Below, one piece after another: positions 54,230-63,027 of a stretch of 64,000 nucleotides of DNA. Source of the stretch: Candidatus Berkiella cookevillensis (GTDB lineage: Bacteria; Pseudomonadota; Gammaproteobacteria; Berkiellales; Berkiellaceae); contig NZ_LKHV02000001.1 in the NCBI RefSeq assembly GCF_001431315.2, forward strand, positions 372,001 to 436,000, read 5' to 3'. The notes beneath the pieces were generated by a model, which was not told the DNA's origin, did not search any database, and saw only the letters and a program-made list of their open reading frames with translations. Both the position numbers and the translations under genes were made by a program. Every line of letters begins with the position of its first letter. Position 1 is the stretch's first letter.

Positions 54230-55393
54230 ATGACGATGCAGCAATATAAGTCTATTTTTCTTTATGGTTTTGCCATATTTGCAATGTTTTTTGGCTCGGG
54301 GAATTTGGTATTCCCTATCTCAATTGGCAATCATTCAGGGAATAGCTGGGCTATTGGTTTTGTGGGATTGTTTCTTTCGGGGATTTTACTGCCGTTTTTA
54401 GGTCTTTTTGTTATCAAACTACATAAAGGTGATTATAATCAATTTTTCGGAGAAGCAGGCAGTATTGCACGCATTGCTTTACCCCTTTTTATACTCTCTT
54501 TATTAGGTGCTTTTGGTGTTGTGCCAAGGTGTATTACGGTAGCACATGGAGGAATAAGCTATGTTTTTCCAGAGCTGAGCCTTGTCATCTTTGCTGCTAT
54601 TTTCTGTCTGGCAACTTTTTTCTTTTGCTTAAAAGATGATGTAATGATCACTATTTTAGGGAAGTGGATGAGCCCTATCTTATTGATAGTCTTATTAGGT
54701 TTGATTGTAATGGGTATCATAAGAGCGCCTGACAATATTGAGAATATAAGTGCCTCTCATGCATTTATAGATGGATTTTTAACGGGCTATCAGACAATGG
54801 ATTTATTTGCTGCACTTTTTTTCTCTGCACTTATTTTTAAACAAATGCAAAGCCTCATGCCTGCAACAGCGACGGATAGAGAGATTTTAAAATTTGCGAT
54901 TAAGCCCAGTATTATTGGTTCAATAATGCTATCGATTGTTTATTTGGGATTTGTGTTTTTAGGCGCACATTATTCACATCTGATTTCAACCATTGAACCC
55001 GAACAAATGCTACCAATGATTGTGATGCATGTGATGGGGGATTTCGCAACTTTATTTGTTGCTGTTGCTATGCTTTTTTCTTGTATTACCACTGCAGTTG
55101 CTTTAAACAATATTTATGCGCGATATCTTTGCAATTTATTTAAGTGCAAAGACTCCAGATTTCCTATTATCTTATTTTCAACGACATTCATCTCCTTTTT
55201 GATTTCACTGTTAGATTTTAAAGGGATTGCTGCCTTTTTAGCGCCTGCATTAGAAATATCTTATCCAGGTTTAATTGTATTGACGGTATTTAGTATTTGT
55301 ACAAGAAAATACCATAAGTCTAAGATGTATCTATTCTGGATCATTACGCTGTGTTCAGCAGCATATATTGTATTTAAGCATAGCGTGCTATGA
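54230..55393 (+). CDS. brnQ: Branched-chain amino-acid:cation symporter (BrnQ/LIVCS)
   Basis: 387 residues, about twelve membrane helices. The N-terminus GFAIFAMFFGSGNLVFPISI is the LIVCS hallmark, and GAFGVVPRCITVAHGG matches the conserved second block. It imports Leu/Ile/Val with Na+ or H+. It supplies the same substrates as livKHMGF, so the window has two independent uptake routes. The stop overlaps the next gene's ATG. Confidence 0.92.
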   Translation: MTMQQYKSIFLYGFAIFAMFFGSGNLVFPISIGNHSGNSWAIGFVGLFLSGILLPFLGLFVIKLHKGDYNQFFGEAGSIARIALPLFILSLLGAFGVVPRCITVAHGGISYVFPELSLVIFAAIFCLATFFFCLKDDVMITILGKWMSPILLIVLLGLIVMGIIRAPDNIENISASHAFIDGFLTGYQTMDLFAALFFSALIFKQMQSLMPATATDREILKFAIKPSIIGSIMLSIVYLGFVFLGAHYSHLISTIEPEQMLPMIVMHVMGDFATLFVAVAMLFSCITTAVALNNIYARYLCNLFKCKDSRFPIILFSTTFISFLISLLDFKGIAAFLAPALEISYPGLIVLTVFSICTRKYHKSKMYLFWIITLCSAAYIVFKHSVL

Positions 55394-55926
55394 AAGTCAT
55401 AGAAACAGATAGGTTGATACTGCGTACGTGGAAAGAAGAAGACAGAGATGCTTATTGGCAGATCAACCAAGATCCTAAGGTCATCGAATTTTTGTTAGGC
55501 AGTATGAGCAAAGCGCAAGTAGACATTTTTATGCAAAACTGCAACAAAGGATTTGAAGAAAAAAGATTTTGTCTTTTTGCTGCAGAATTGAAGGCAAGTC
55601 ATGAAATGATAGGTTTTATTGGCTTATCTAGCATGCAATGGGAAGCACATTTTACGCCTGCTGTAGAGATAGGGTGGCGTTTAGGCTCACAATATTGGGG
55701 TATGGGATATGCCACAGAAGGTGCAAAGGCAGTACTTGCGTATGGATTTCATACCTTGGGTTTGGCAGAAATTGTATCTTTTACAGCTATGCTTAACCTT
55801 CGATCAATTCGAGTGATGGAAAGAATTGGTATGATGCGGGATTTGCGAGATGACTTCACGCATCCCAAATTAGATCTTCAACATCCTTTGTCTAAGCATG
55901 TGCTGTATCGAATAACCAAGCTTTAA
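55390..55926 (+). CDS. GNAT acetyltransferase, RimJ/RimL-like
   Basis: 178 residues. ETDRLILRTWKEEDRDAYW at the start, EIGWRLGSQYWGMGYATEGA as acetyl-CoA loop, and FTAMLNLRSIRVMERIGM are typical of RimJ/RimL-type N-acetyltransferases. It overlaps the brnQ stop by four bases. Substrate unknown (protein N-terminus or small amine). Confidence 0.87.
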   Translation: MKVIETDRLILRTWKEEDRDAYWQINQDPKVIEFLLGSMSKAQVDIFMQNCNKGFEEKRFCLFAAELKASHEMIGFIGLSSMQWEAHFTPAVEIGWRLGSQYWGMGYATEGAKAVLAYGFHTLGLAEIVSFTAMLNLRSIRVMERIGMMRDLRDDFTHPKLDLQHPLSKHVLYRITKL

Positions 55927-55959
55927 ATTTTATTCTTCTTTTTCAAACTGAACAATCCC

Positions 55960-56024
55960 CAGGAATAAAGATTTGTCATTTTTTTCCTGCGTCTTTTGCT
56001 CGCAATGACGAATCTTTATTCCTG
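55960..56024. repeat. R4 hairpin repeat copy
   Basis: CAGGAATAAAGATTTGTCAT and its inverted copy ATGACGAATCTTTATTCCTG form a 21 bp stem with one G-T pair. The loop holds TTTTTTCCTGCGTCTTTTGC, whose reverse complement is at 19215-19237. It lies between the GNAT gene and the DauR-like gene. Confidence 0.75.
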
Positions 56025-56132
56025 AGTTTTCAAAGAGGGTATCCTATTAAATAAATTCTTCTGATTATAGACTTGAAAGTCTATATGTTGTATATTTTTG
56101 AACATTAAAGTATCTTTAATAGGAGAGTATAC

Positions 56133-56732
56133 ATGGATTTATCAGTTTATAAAGCATTGTGTAATGCCATCGTGTTGTTGATGAAGCCTTTGGTAGAAGT
56201 TGTGATCCATGACTTAAGTTCGGGCACGATTTGCTATATAGAAGGTGTTTTGTCAAAACGTCAAATCGGTGATCCTTCCTTGCTTGAGCTATCAGGTTTT
56301 GAGGATAATTTAGAGACAATTGTTTATCCAAAACTCAGTTTTGATGGCCGTTTGATCAAATCAATCTCAGTACCCCTCAGTGACAAATGGCTGATCTGCA
56401 TTAACTGCGATGTTTCTGTTTTTAATCAAATGCAAACACTCAGTCAACAATTCTTAGAAATAAGCCAGAAAGCAGGGCCTAAAAGTCTTTTCGCAAAAGA
56501 TTGGCAGGAAAAATTGCATCTTGCGATCCATACCTATTTGCAAGAGCAAGCATGGTATTTTGAAAGCTTAACAAACCGTCAAAAGAAAGAGGTTGCAAAG
56601 CACTTATTTGGGATTGGTGCATTCAATGAAAAAAATGCAACTGACTATATTGCAAGCACTCTTAATATCGGTCGTGCCACCCTGTTTAAATATTTGAAAG
56701 AATGGAGACACCTTAATCATGAAAGCATTTAA
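56133..56732 (+). CDS. DauR/YheO-like transcriptional regulator
   Basis: 199 residues: an N-terminal PAS-like YheO domain (about 1-110; ALCNAIVLLMKPLVEVVIHDLS in part, residues 7-28) and a C-terminal helix-turn-helix (about 143-195; LTNRQKKEVAKHLFGIGAF and YIASTLNIGRATLFKYLKEW). Family members such as DauR control amino-acid catabolism genes. The aminotransferase starts inside its last 14 bases, so it probably regulates that operon. Confidence 0.82.
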   Translation: MDLSVYKALCNAIVLLMKPLVEVVIHDLSSGTICYIEGVLSKRQIGDPSLLELSGFEDNLETIVYPKLSFDGRLIKSISVPLSDKWLICINCDVSVFNQMQTLSQQFLEISQKAGPKSLFAKDWQEKLHLAIHTYLQEQAWYFESLTNRQKKEVAKHLFGIGAFNEKNATDYIASTLNIGRATLFKYLKEWRHLNHESI

Positions 56733-57828
56733 ATTAGAAGAATATTTAACGCAATATGAGTTCAGTAGCCCTTATTTGCTGTGTTGTTCAGATGCAGAGA
56801 GCTTTACGATGCAGGAGATAATTGCACTTGCAAGTCCTGAGGATAGAAAATTATGGGACGATCTGCGCTTACATTATACAGAACCTTATGGTTTACCATT
56901 GCTGCGTGAGGAAATTGCAAAAAGCCTTTACCCTGATCTAACAGCTGAGAATATTTTATGCTTTGCTGGTGCTGAAGAAGGTATCTTTGCATCTTTGTAT
57001 ACTCTTTCAGAACCAGGCGATCATGTAATTGTATTGACGCCCTGTTATCAATCTTTGCTCGAGATTTCTCAATTAAAGGGAGCGACAGTTACTCAAGTAC
57101 TGTTACGTGAAGAGAATCATTGGTGCATTGATATAAAGGAGATTGAAAGTGCAATTCAAGAAAATACAAAATGCGTGATTATTAATTTCCCCCATAATCC
57201 AACTGGACAAGTGATTACACAAGCTGCACTTTCAGAATTAGTTGCATTGTGCGATAAACATGGCATATGGTTATTTTCTGATGAGGTTTATCGACTACTA
57301 GGATCGCCACAAGAACCTTGGGCTGAGCCTGCTGCTTGCAAATATCCTAAGGCATTGTCACTGGGAGTGATGAGCAAAGCTTTTGGCATGGCAGGGCTTA
57401 GAGTGGGTTGGGTTGCTTGTCAAGATATCGAATTACTGCATAAAATTAAAAAAATGAAAGACTATCTATCCATCTGTAATAGTGCCCCTGCTGAGGTCAT
57501 GAGTCTCATTGCCTTAAAAAATAAAGCAAAAATTTTGGATAGAAATAATAAAATTGTGTCTGATAATTTAATTTTATTAGATCAATTTATGGCAGAATAT
57601 CAGCATCTCTTTTCATGGCAAAGACCACAAGGTGGATGCGTGGGCTTTGTACAATATAAAGGGAATGAATCAATAGATGAATTCTGTGAGGCTTTGATTA
57701 AAAAAAGTGGTGTACTGCTATTGCCAGCATCTGTCTATGATTATCCAAGCCAGTATTTTCGAATTGGCTATGGTCGTAAAAATATGCCGGAGGCTTTAGA
57801 GAGATTAAAAGCATTCATTGTAGCATGA
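56719..57828 (+). CDS. PLP-dependent aminotransferase, class I/II
   Basis: 369 residues. PLP loop CFAGAEEGIFASLY, NFPHNPTGQVI, LFSDEVYRLLG, and the Schiff-base Lys in SLGVMSKAFGMAGLRVGWVA. The C-terminal FRIGYGR supplies the substrate-carboxylate Arg. It could act on amino acids in the same catabolic network, but the specificity cannot be read. Co-transcribed with the DauR-like regulator. Confidence 0.85.
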   Translation: MKAFKLEEYLTQYEFSSPYLLCCSDAESFTMQEIIALASPEDRKLWDDLRLHYTEPYGLPLLREEIAKSLYPDLTAENILCFAGAEEGIFASLYTLSEPGDHVIVLTPCYQSLLEISQLKGATVTQVLLREENHWCIDIKEIESAIQENTKCVIINFPHNPTGQVITQAALSELVALCDKHGIWLFSDEVYRLLGSPQEPWAEPAACKYPKALSLGVMSKAFGMAGLRVGWVACQDIELLHKIKKMKDYLSICNSAPAEVMSLIALKNKAKILDRNNKIVSDNLILLDQFMAEYQHLFSWQRPQGGCVGFVQYKGNESIDEFCEALIKKSGVLLLPASVYDYPSQYFRIGYGRKNMPEALERLKAFIVA

Positions 57829-57948
57829 GTGCTGTTTATTTATTCTTGATTTTTTTATATTCCTAATATAATCAAAAATAAAAATTTAAGATCCTCATTA
57901 GAACTATAATATCTTTATAGTAAAATCCTCCAGGATTAGAGTTTATAT

Positions 57949-59208
57949 ATGATATCAAAATGGCAATGGATAAGCCGTCAACTTTCAGAGAAATTATGGT
58001 TACGCGCTGGTTTATTTTGCATCATTAGTGTTATATGTGCGTTGGCAGGTCTCATTATAAAGAACTACGTACCTATTAATTTAAATTTTAAAATTTCTGC
58101 TGAGGCTATATATGATGTTTTAAATATTATTGCATCCAGTATGTTAGCAGTTACTATTTTTTCACTCAGTGTTATGATTACTGCTTACGCTGCTGCTGCG
58201 AACAGTGCTACACCACGCTCTACTCGTTTATTGTTGACTGATCGTACTGCACAAAATGCACTTTCAACTTTTATAGGTTCATTTCTCTTTAGTCTTGTAG
58301 GTATTATTGCTTTAAAAATGGATATCTACGATGAAAATGGTCGGCTGCTTCTCTTTATCGCTACTATTATAGTCATTTTTCTTGTGGTTTTGATGCTACT
58401 GCGTTGGATTGAGTATTTATCCAGTTTAGGGCGTCTTGGAAAAACCATAGATATGGTAGAAAAGGCTGCAACTGCATCTATTCGTGAGTTTTGTAAACAT
58501 CCTTATCTTGGGGGGACGCCTTTATTTAAATTTTCGAATAAACCAGAATATATATCCATACCGCACCCTAAAATTGGTTATATACAGCATATTGATATAG
58601 CCGCACTCTCAAAAGTAGCTGAACAGCTTGAATATCCAATCTATGTAATGTCAAGGCCAGGTACATTCAATGATTCTCTTCAGCCCGTTGTTTATTTGGG
58701 CGCTACTACCATCTCTGAAAATGATATTAAGAAAATACAAAATGCTTTTATTATTGGTGGCGAACGTTTATTTGAACAAGATCCACGATTTGGCACGATT
58801 GTTTTGACAGAAATAGCGTCACGTTCACTTTCTCCGGCTATTAACGATCCGGGTACAGCTATAGATGTATTGGGTACTCTATTACGCATTTTTACTATTT
58901 TAGCCAGTGCTTCGATGGAATTGGAAGAAAGTGCTAAAGAAATAAAGTATGCAAATGTATTTATTCCAGAAATCCCGATAGAAGATTTTTTTAGTGATTG
59001 TTTTTCTCCTATTGCTCGAGATGGGGCAGGTATGCTAGAAGTTGGAATTAGATTGCAAAAAACCTTTCACTCTCTTGCTAGCGCTGGGGATAGCCCTTTT
59101 CAAAAAGCCGTACGCAATCAATCTCAATATGCTTTGGCTCAGGCTTTAGCTACATTAAAGATAGAGCAAGATAAAGAAGTGATAAAATCAATTACACTTT
59201 CATCATAG
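57949..59208 (+). CDS. DUF2254 membrane protein
   Basis: 419 residues with about four N-terminal membrane helices (1-150) and a soluble C-terminal domain. ASSMLAVTIFSLSVMITAYA, NSATPRSTRLLLTDRTAQNA and SRSLSPAINDPGTAIDVLGTL are DUF2254 blocks. Function unknown. Single gene with an AGGATTAGAG-type leader site. Confidence 0.85.
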   Translation: MISKWQWISRQLSEKLWLRAGLFCIISVICALAGLIIKNYVPINLNFKISAEAIYDVLNIIASSMLAVTIFSLSVMITAYAAAANSATPRSTRLLLTDRTAQNALSTFIGSFLFSLVGIIALKMDIYDENGRLLLFIATIIVIFLVVLMLLRWIEYLSSLGRLGKTIDMVEKAATASIREFCKHPYLGGTPLFKFSNKPEYISIPHPKIGYIQHIDIAALSKVAEQLEYPIYVMSRPGTFNDSLQPVVYLGATTISENDIKKIQNAFIIGGERLFEQDPRFGTIVLTEIASRSLSPAINDPGTAIDVLGTLLRIFTILASASMELEESAKEIKYANVFIPEIPIEDFFSDCFSPIARDGAGMLEVGIRLQKTFHSLASAGDSPFQKAVRNQSQYALAQALATLKIEQDKEVIKSITLSS

Positions 59209-59636
59209 TGAATTGATATTGGTTACACCATTTGAAAGTATAAGTTTGGCTGATGATAACATTATTATCGTATTTTAACGTCAATAATTAATTTGAATAA
59301 CTTGTTTATTGGCATAGAGTATATGAAAATGTTCTCGTCAATAAAACAATAAAATAAGATTACTAAAGTGTATTTCATCTCATTGATAAGTTAACTTGGG
59401 CATGTGCTTTTATGTCACTGGAACTTTTCTATATCAGGTAGCTGTTGACCTTAGGAAAATTTTATCGTAGAGTCATGACTTTAGTGTTAATGATCCTAAT
59501 AACTTTCGGGCTATCAAAAATCTAATGTATAAGCAGTATTTCAATATCATTATTCTCTCTTCTATTATCGGCTAAGGCCGATACATACGCTCACACCCTT
59601 TCGATCATCAGCTCTGTTTTTAATAATCCTTCGTCA
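59209..59636. other. Intergenic region, 428 bp, no gene seen
   Basis: AT-rich, with no recognisable gene or repeat. A hairpin TATCGGC-TAAG-GCCGATA lies at 59566-59583, about 54 bases before the MFS start, and may be a regulatory site. Confidence 0.4.
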
Positions 59637-60923
59637 ATGAGGTTGCACGTGCTTGGCTCTAGATATAAATATTTGCCTTATTTAATGTGGCTATTCCCAC
59701 TATCATTTTTTGCATACCAATTTATTTTGCGCCTCTGGCCGGGCCTCATGATGCATCAGATTATGGATCAATTCTCCATTGATGCGAGTCATTTTGGCCT
59801 ATTGGCAGCCTTTTATTATTATGGTTATGCAGGTATGCAAATACCCGTGGCTATTTTATTGGAGCGATTTGGGGCACGGCGTGTTGTCTTTACTTTTGCA
59901 ATGGTATGTGGACTTGCGACCTTAATGTTCACTCATACCAATCATTTTTATATGGCAGTGTTGAGTCGATTTTTAATAGGGGCTGGTTCTGCTGTTGGTT
60001 TTCTGGCTATTTCTAAAGTCGTTTCTGAATGGTTTCCCAAAGAGCAGTATGCACGGATGATAGGTTTCTCCTTTACCTTTGGACTCATGGGAGCAATTTT
60101 TGGTGGCAAGCCTGTGAGCTTGCTCATTGAAACCCATCCTTGGCAGAGTGTTGCGCTTACACTTGCCGCTATTTCAATTGTCATTGGTTGTTTAACCTAT
60201 TTTATATTGTGTTCTCCCCAAACAAATAATGCGCAAAAACAAGAAGAACAATTTAATGCCGCAAATTTTAAATCCTTACTGTCTTCGCCGGTTATTTGGT
60301 TTTTAGCCATTGCAAATCTATTGATGGTGGGTTCTTTAGAAGGCTTTGCAGATGTGTGGGGTGTTCCCTATTTAATGACCGCTTATAATCTTAACAAAGC
60401 AGATGCCGCAGGACTTATATCCTTTATCTTCTTTGGTATGTTAATTGGTGGTCCATTATTAGCATTGCTCAGTAGAAAATTTGGTAACTATACAGTGATT
60501 GCCGCATCTGGACTTGGTATGGCAGCAGCTTTTTTATTGTTATTTTTAAATCAAAGCTACAACTCAGTACTGCTTTCTTGCCTGTTCTTTGGGGTGGGTA
60601 TTTTATGTTGTTATCAAGTGATTGTCTTTGCTGCGGGTTCTAATTTGGTAGCACCTAAACATTTAGGCGTGACTGTTGCATTCCTAAACTGTATCAATAT
60701 GCTGGGTGGTTCATTCTTTCATACCACCATTGGTAAAATAATGGATGTCTTTGGGGGAGGAGGTTTAAATCATGAGGGCTTGAGGATATATGATCTTCAT
60801 GCATATAAATATGCACTTTGTGTTGTGCCACTGTGTGCCTTGGTAGGCGCTATTATTGTCGCTGTCATTGGTATGAAGTTAAAAGTGAATGAGTACAACA
60901 AATCGTCTATCAATGGAGCCTAA
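59637..60923 (+). CDS. MFS transporter
   Basis: 428 residues, twelve membrane helices. The helix 2-3 loop GFLA-like motif is seen as ILLERFGARRVVF, and helix 5 as FLIGAGSAVGFLAISKVVSEWF. Substrate unknown; related Legionellales carriers serve amino-acid or nucleoside uptake. The ATG at 59637 lacks an upstream ribosome site; GTG 59649 has GAGG 6 bases upstream and may be the true start. Confidence 0.85.
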   Translation: MRLHVLGSRYKYLPYLMWLFPLSFFAYQFILRLWPGLMMHQIMDQFSIDASHFGLLAAFYYYGYAGMQIPVAILLERFGARRVVFTFAMVCGLATLMFTHTNHFYMAVLSRFLIGAGSAVGFLAISKVVSEWFPKEQYARMIGFSFTFGLMGAIFGGKPVSLLIETHPWQSVALTLAAISIVIGCLTYFILCSPQTNNAQKQEEQFNAANFKSLLSSPVIWFLAIANLLMVGSLEGFADVWGVPYLMTAYNLNKADAAGLISFIFFGMLIGGPLLALLSRKFGNYTVIAASGLGMAAAFLLLFLNQSYNSVLLSCLFFGVGILCCYQVIVFAAGSNLVAPKHLGVTVAFLNCINMLGGSFFHTTIGKIMDVFGGGGLNHEGLRIYDLHAYKYALCVVPLCALVGAIIVAVIGMKLKVNEYNKSSINGA

Positions 60924-60960
60924 TAATTTGCTTAATCAAGACAGTATGTTTTTTGTAAAC

Positions 60961-60984
60961 AGCGGGCATTTGCCCGCTTTTATT
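60961..60984. terminator. Rho-independent terminator
   Basis: AGCGGGCA-TT-TGCCCGCT followed by TTATT, between the convergent MFS and AhpD-like genes. Confidence 0.85.
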
Positions 60985-60986
60985 AG

Positions 60987-61331
60987 CTAGTCATTTTTAA
61001 ATTGATCAAAAGAACGTAGTGCATCTGCGGCATACATAAGTGATGGGCCACCCCCCATATAGACAGCCATGCCTAAGACTTCTGCTACTTCTTCTCGTGT
61101 TGCGCCAAGGCGAGCAAGCGCTTTGGTATGATAACCAAGGCAGCCGTCGCAGTGTGCTGCAACCCCCAAGGCAAGCGCGATCATTTCTTTGGTTTTCTCA
61201 TCTATCGCTTTTGTTGTCGTGGCTGATTTTGCCATGCTAGCAAATCCAGCCATGGTGTCAGGAATGAGTTTGTGTAGCTCTTTGCTGTAAGCGCTAATAT
61301 CGCTGATAATAGATTTGTATTCTTTAGTCAT
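60987..61331 (-). CDS. AhpD-like (carboxymuconolactone decarboxylase family) protein
   Basis: 114 residues. The redox motif AHCDGCLGYHTKAL has the CxxC and following His of AhpD-type alkylhydroperoxidases. GATREEVAEVLGMAVYMGGG is the standard second block. Probable small peroxidase or thiol-redox protein. It lies 34 bases downstream of the rhodanese gene on the same strand. Confidence 0.88.
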   Translation of the reverse strand: MTKEYKSIISDISAYSKELHKLIPDTMAGFASMAKSATTTKAIDEKTKEMIALALGVAAHCDGCLGYHTKALARLGATREEVAEVLGMAVYMGGGPSLMYAADALRSFDQFKND

Positions 61332-61365
61332 ATGGGGCTCCTAAGCTTAAATTTTATCGATGGAT

Positions 61366-61962
61366 TTATCTTGGTAATGTTGTTGTGTCAAATGAATCTT
61401 TTGTTTTATTCCAGGGTGCTTTGGTGAGTATCAATGCCATGCCACAACGATCTGTAATGCCTGCAAAAATGAGACCACAGCCTACAAATAGAGGAATAAT
61501 GCTAAAGAGAGGGCTGATAAAGAGTGCCAGTGCTGCACCCAGTGTAACGAATAAACCTGCCGCGATACGAACTTGCCGTTCAAGCGAGATTGGCTTTTTT
61601 AGTTTTGTTTGAGTGGTAGAGATTTGTGTGCCATAACCTTTAATATCATGCCCACACATTTCACATGCAGTGATGCCACCTTCAATGACTTTAACGTTAC
61701 AGTAGCCTTCAGCTATGAATTTTTCTGCTGCTTGGCTTGCACGTTTACCACTGCGGCACAAAATATATACTTCAGCATTCTTTGCTAAACCATGGTGGAC
61801 CATGAGTTCAGTGGGCTTTAATTCATCGAGTGGTACATGAGCATGACTAAAACCAATATGCTTTTCCGCATGCTCCATTTTAGTGCGGACATCTAAAATA
61901 ATTCCTTGCTTTGGATCCACTGGACAGAGGTTTTCTGCAAGAATGATTGAAAAACTTGTCAT
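61366..61962 (-). CDS. Rhodanese-DUF2892 fusion, sulfurtransferase
   Basis: 198 residues. N-terminal rhodanese domain (about 1-110) with active-site loop ILCRSGKRASQAAEKF (persulfide-forming Cys), then a linker with CEMCG, and two C-terminal membrane helices of DUF2892 (about 130-180; GLFVTLGAALALF, IIPLFVGCGLIFAGI). It likely moves sulfane sulfur at the inner membrane. The start has a strong AGGAGG site. Divergent from an ArsR regulator with two cysteines. Confidence 0.88.
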   Translation of the reverse strand: MTSFSIILAENLCPVDPKQGIILDVRTKMEHAEKHIGFSHAHVPLDELKPTELMVHHGLAKNAEVYILCRSGKRASQAAEKFIAEGYCNVKVIEGGITACEMCGHDIKGYGTQISTTQTKLKKPISLERQVRIAAGLFVTLGAALALFISPLFSIIPLFVGCGLIFAGITDRCGMALILTKAPWNKTKDSFDTTTLPR

Positions 61963-61992
61963 GGCGCCTCCTATTGAATACTGTGGTACTTG

Positions 61993-62030
61993 ATAATATT
62001 AGTATATTATAATAATATAAATTAATATGT
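61993..62030. promoter_or_regulatory. AT-only operator/promoter region between rhodanese and ArsR genes
   Basis: A 38-base stretch with a single G, containing overlapping dyads such as TATTATAATAATA. It is in the middle of the 107 bp divergent gap, where an ArsR-type repressor would block both promoters. Confidence 0.5.
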
Positions 62031-62069
62031 TGTAATGTAAATGTCAAGATAGCTAGAGAATATTGATTT

Positions 62070-62387
62070 ATGAGGGGAGCGATGAATAAACAGCGTGAGA
62101 AATTAGAGCGTGCAGTAGGCTTACTGAAACTGCTTTCTCATCCAGTGCGTTTATCGATTTTATGTAATCTGATTCATAACGGCGAAATGAGTGTCACTGA
62201 AATCGTAGCAGCCGAAGAAGGTACTGCGGGACAATCGCAGATTTCACAGTTTCTGGCGAAGATGCGTAGTGAAGGTTTAGTCAAAACGCGTAAGCATGCG
62301 CAGACAGTTTACTACGGAATCGATTCATCTCAGGCTAAAAGGCTAGTGCAGGCACTTTATGAAATATACTGTGGTGAAGATTATTGA
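62070..62387 (+). CDS. ArsR-family repressor with two Cys (BigR/YgaV-like)
   Basis: 105 residues, winged helix. LKLLSHPVRLSILCNLIHNG, QSQISQFLAKMRSEGLVKTR (recognition helix) and VYYGIDSSQAKRL. Cysteines occur at residues 32 (SILCNL) and 101 (IYCGED), matching the positions of the disulfide/polysulfide pair in BigR, SqrR and YgaV. It lacks the metal-binding CxC of ArsR/SmtB. With the divergent rhodanese gene this fits a persulfide-responsive switch. Start may be 62070 or 62082. Confidence 0.85.
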   Translation: MRGAMNKQREKLERAVGLLKLLSHPVRLSILCNLIHNGEMSVTEIVAAEEGTAGQSQISQFLAKMRSEGLVKTRKHAQTVYYGIDSSQAKRLVQALYEIYCGEDY

Positions 62388-62434
62388 CACACATAAATAA
62401 ACATAGAGCCCTTTAAGAACATTAGTTATATCGC

Positions 62435-62917
62435 CTAGTTGTGTTGCCATATGTAAAAATTTAAGTGCGTTGCAAATAATAACCATAATAAGTATGGACT
62501 CAATAAGATACACACAATTTTTAGATGTTTACGTGTTTTATAAACCAGTAGTGAAACCAAAGTAACAATTAAGCACAGACATATCAGGGCAATATCAGGT
62601 AATTGATAAGTGAAAAAGATCGGGCTCCAGCTCCAGTTTAAAATTAATTGAGAGATATATAATCCCTTTATGCGTTTTAATTCTGATAGCTTCGTTTTAC
62701 TGCGCCAAATTATCCAGCCACAGATTGCTATCATTGCGTATAAGATGCTCCATACCACTCCGAATAAATAGTTGGGAGGCGTTAGAGGTGAGCGATTTAA
62801 TGTGCTATACCAGCTGTTAACACCGCTCTGAGTCAACGAACCAATAAATGAGCCTATGAGCAAAAAAGAGGCTATCCAAATTACTAGAGATATATAGTCC
62901 TTAGTGGTTAATTTCAA
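62435..62917 (-). CDS. tspO: TspO/MBR-family membrane protein
   Basis: 160 residues, five membrane helices. Conserved blocks: WYSTLNRSPLTPPNYLFGVVW, then SILYAMIAICGWIIW, and LILNWSWSPIFF. TspO proteins bind porphyrins and take part in stress responses. Single gene; downstream of LysR on the same strand with about 110 bases between. Confidence 0.9.
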   Translation of the reverse strand: MKLTTKDYISLVIWIASFLLIGSFIGSLTQSGVNSWYSTLNRSPLTPPNYLFGVVWSILYAMIAICGWIIWRSKTKLSELKRIKGLYISQLILNWSWSPIFFTYQLPDIALICLCLIVTLVSLLVYKTRKHLKIVCILLSPYLLWLLFATHLNFYIWQHN

Positions 62918-63027
62918 AAAATCACCTCAAACATTATTTTGATCCAAATTAAAATGTACATTTTCTTCTATCTACAAACCCTTAAGCGCATGGGGCTCAA
63001 TGAGATCTTAAACTATAATCAGAGTTT

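Noticed and set aside
59209-59636. Small gene or tRNA in the gap before the MFS gene
   Set aside because: No cloverleaf, no coding start with ribosome site and no protein-like frame were found.
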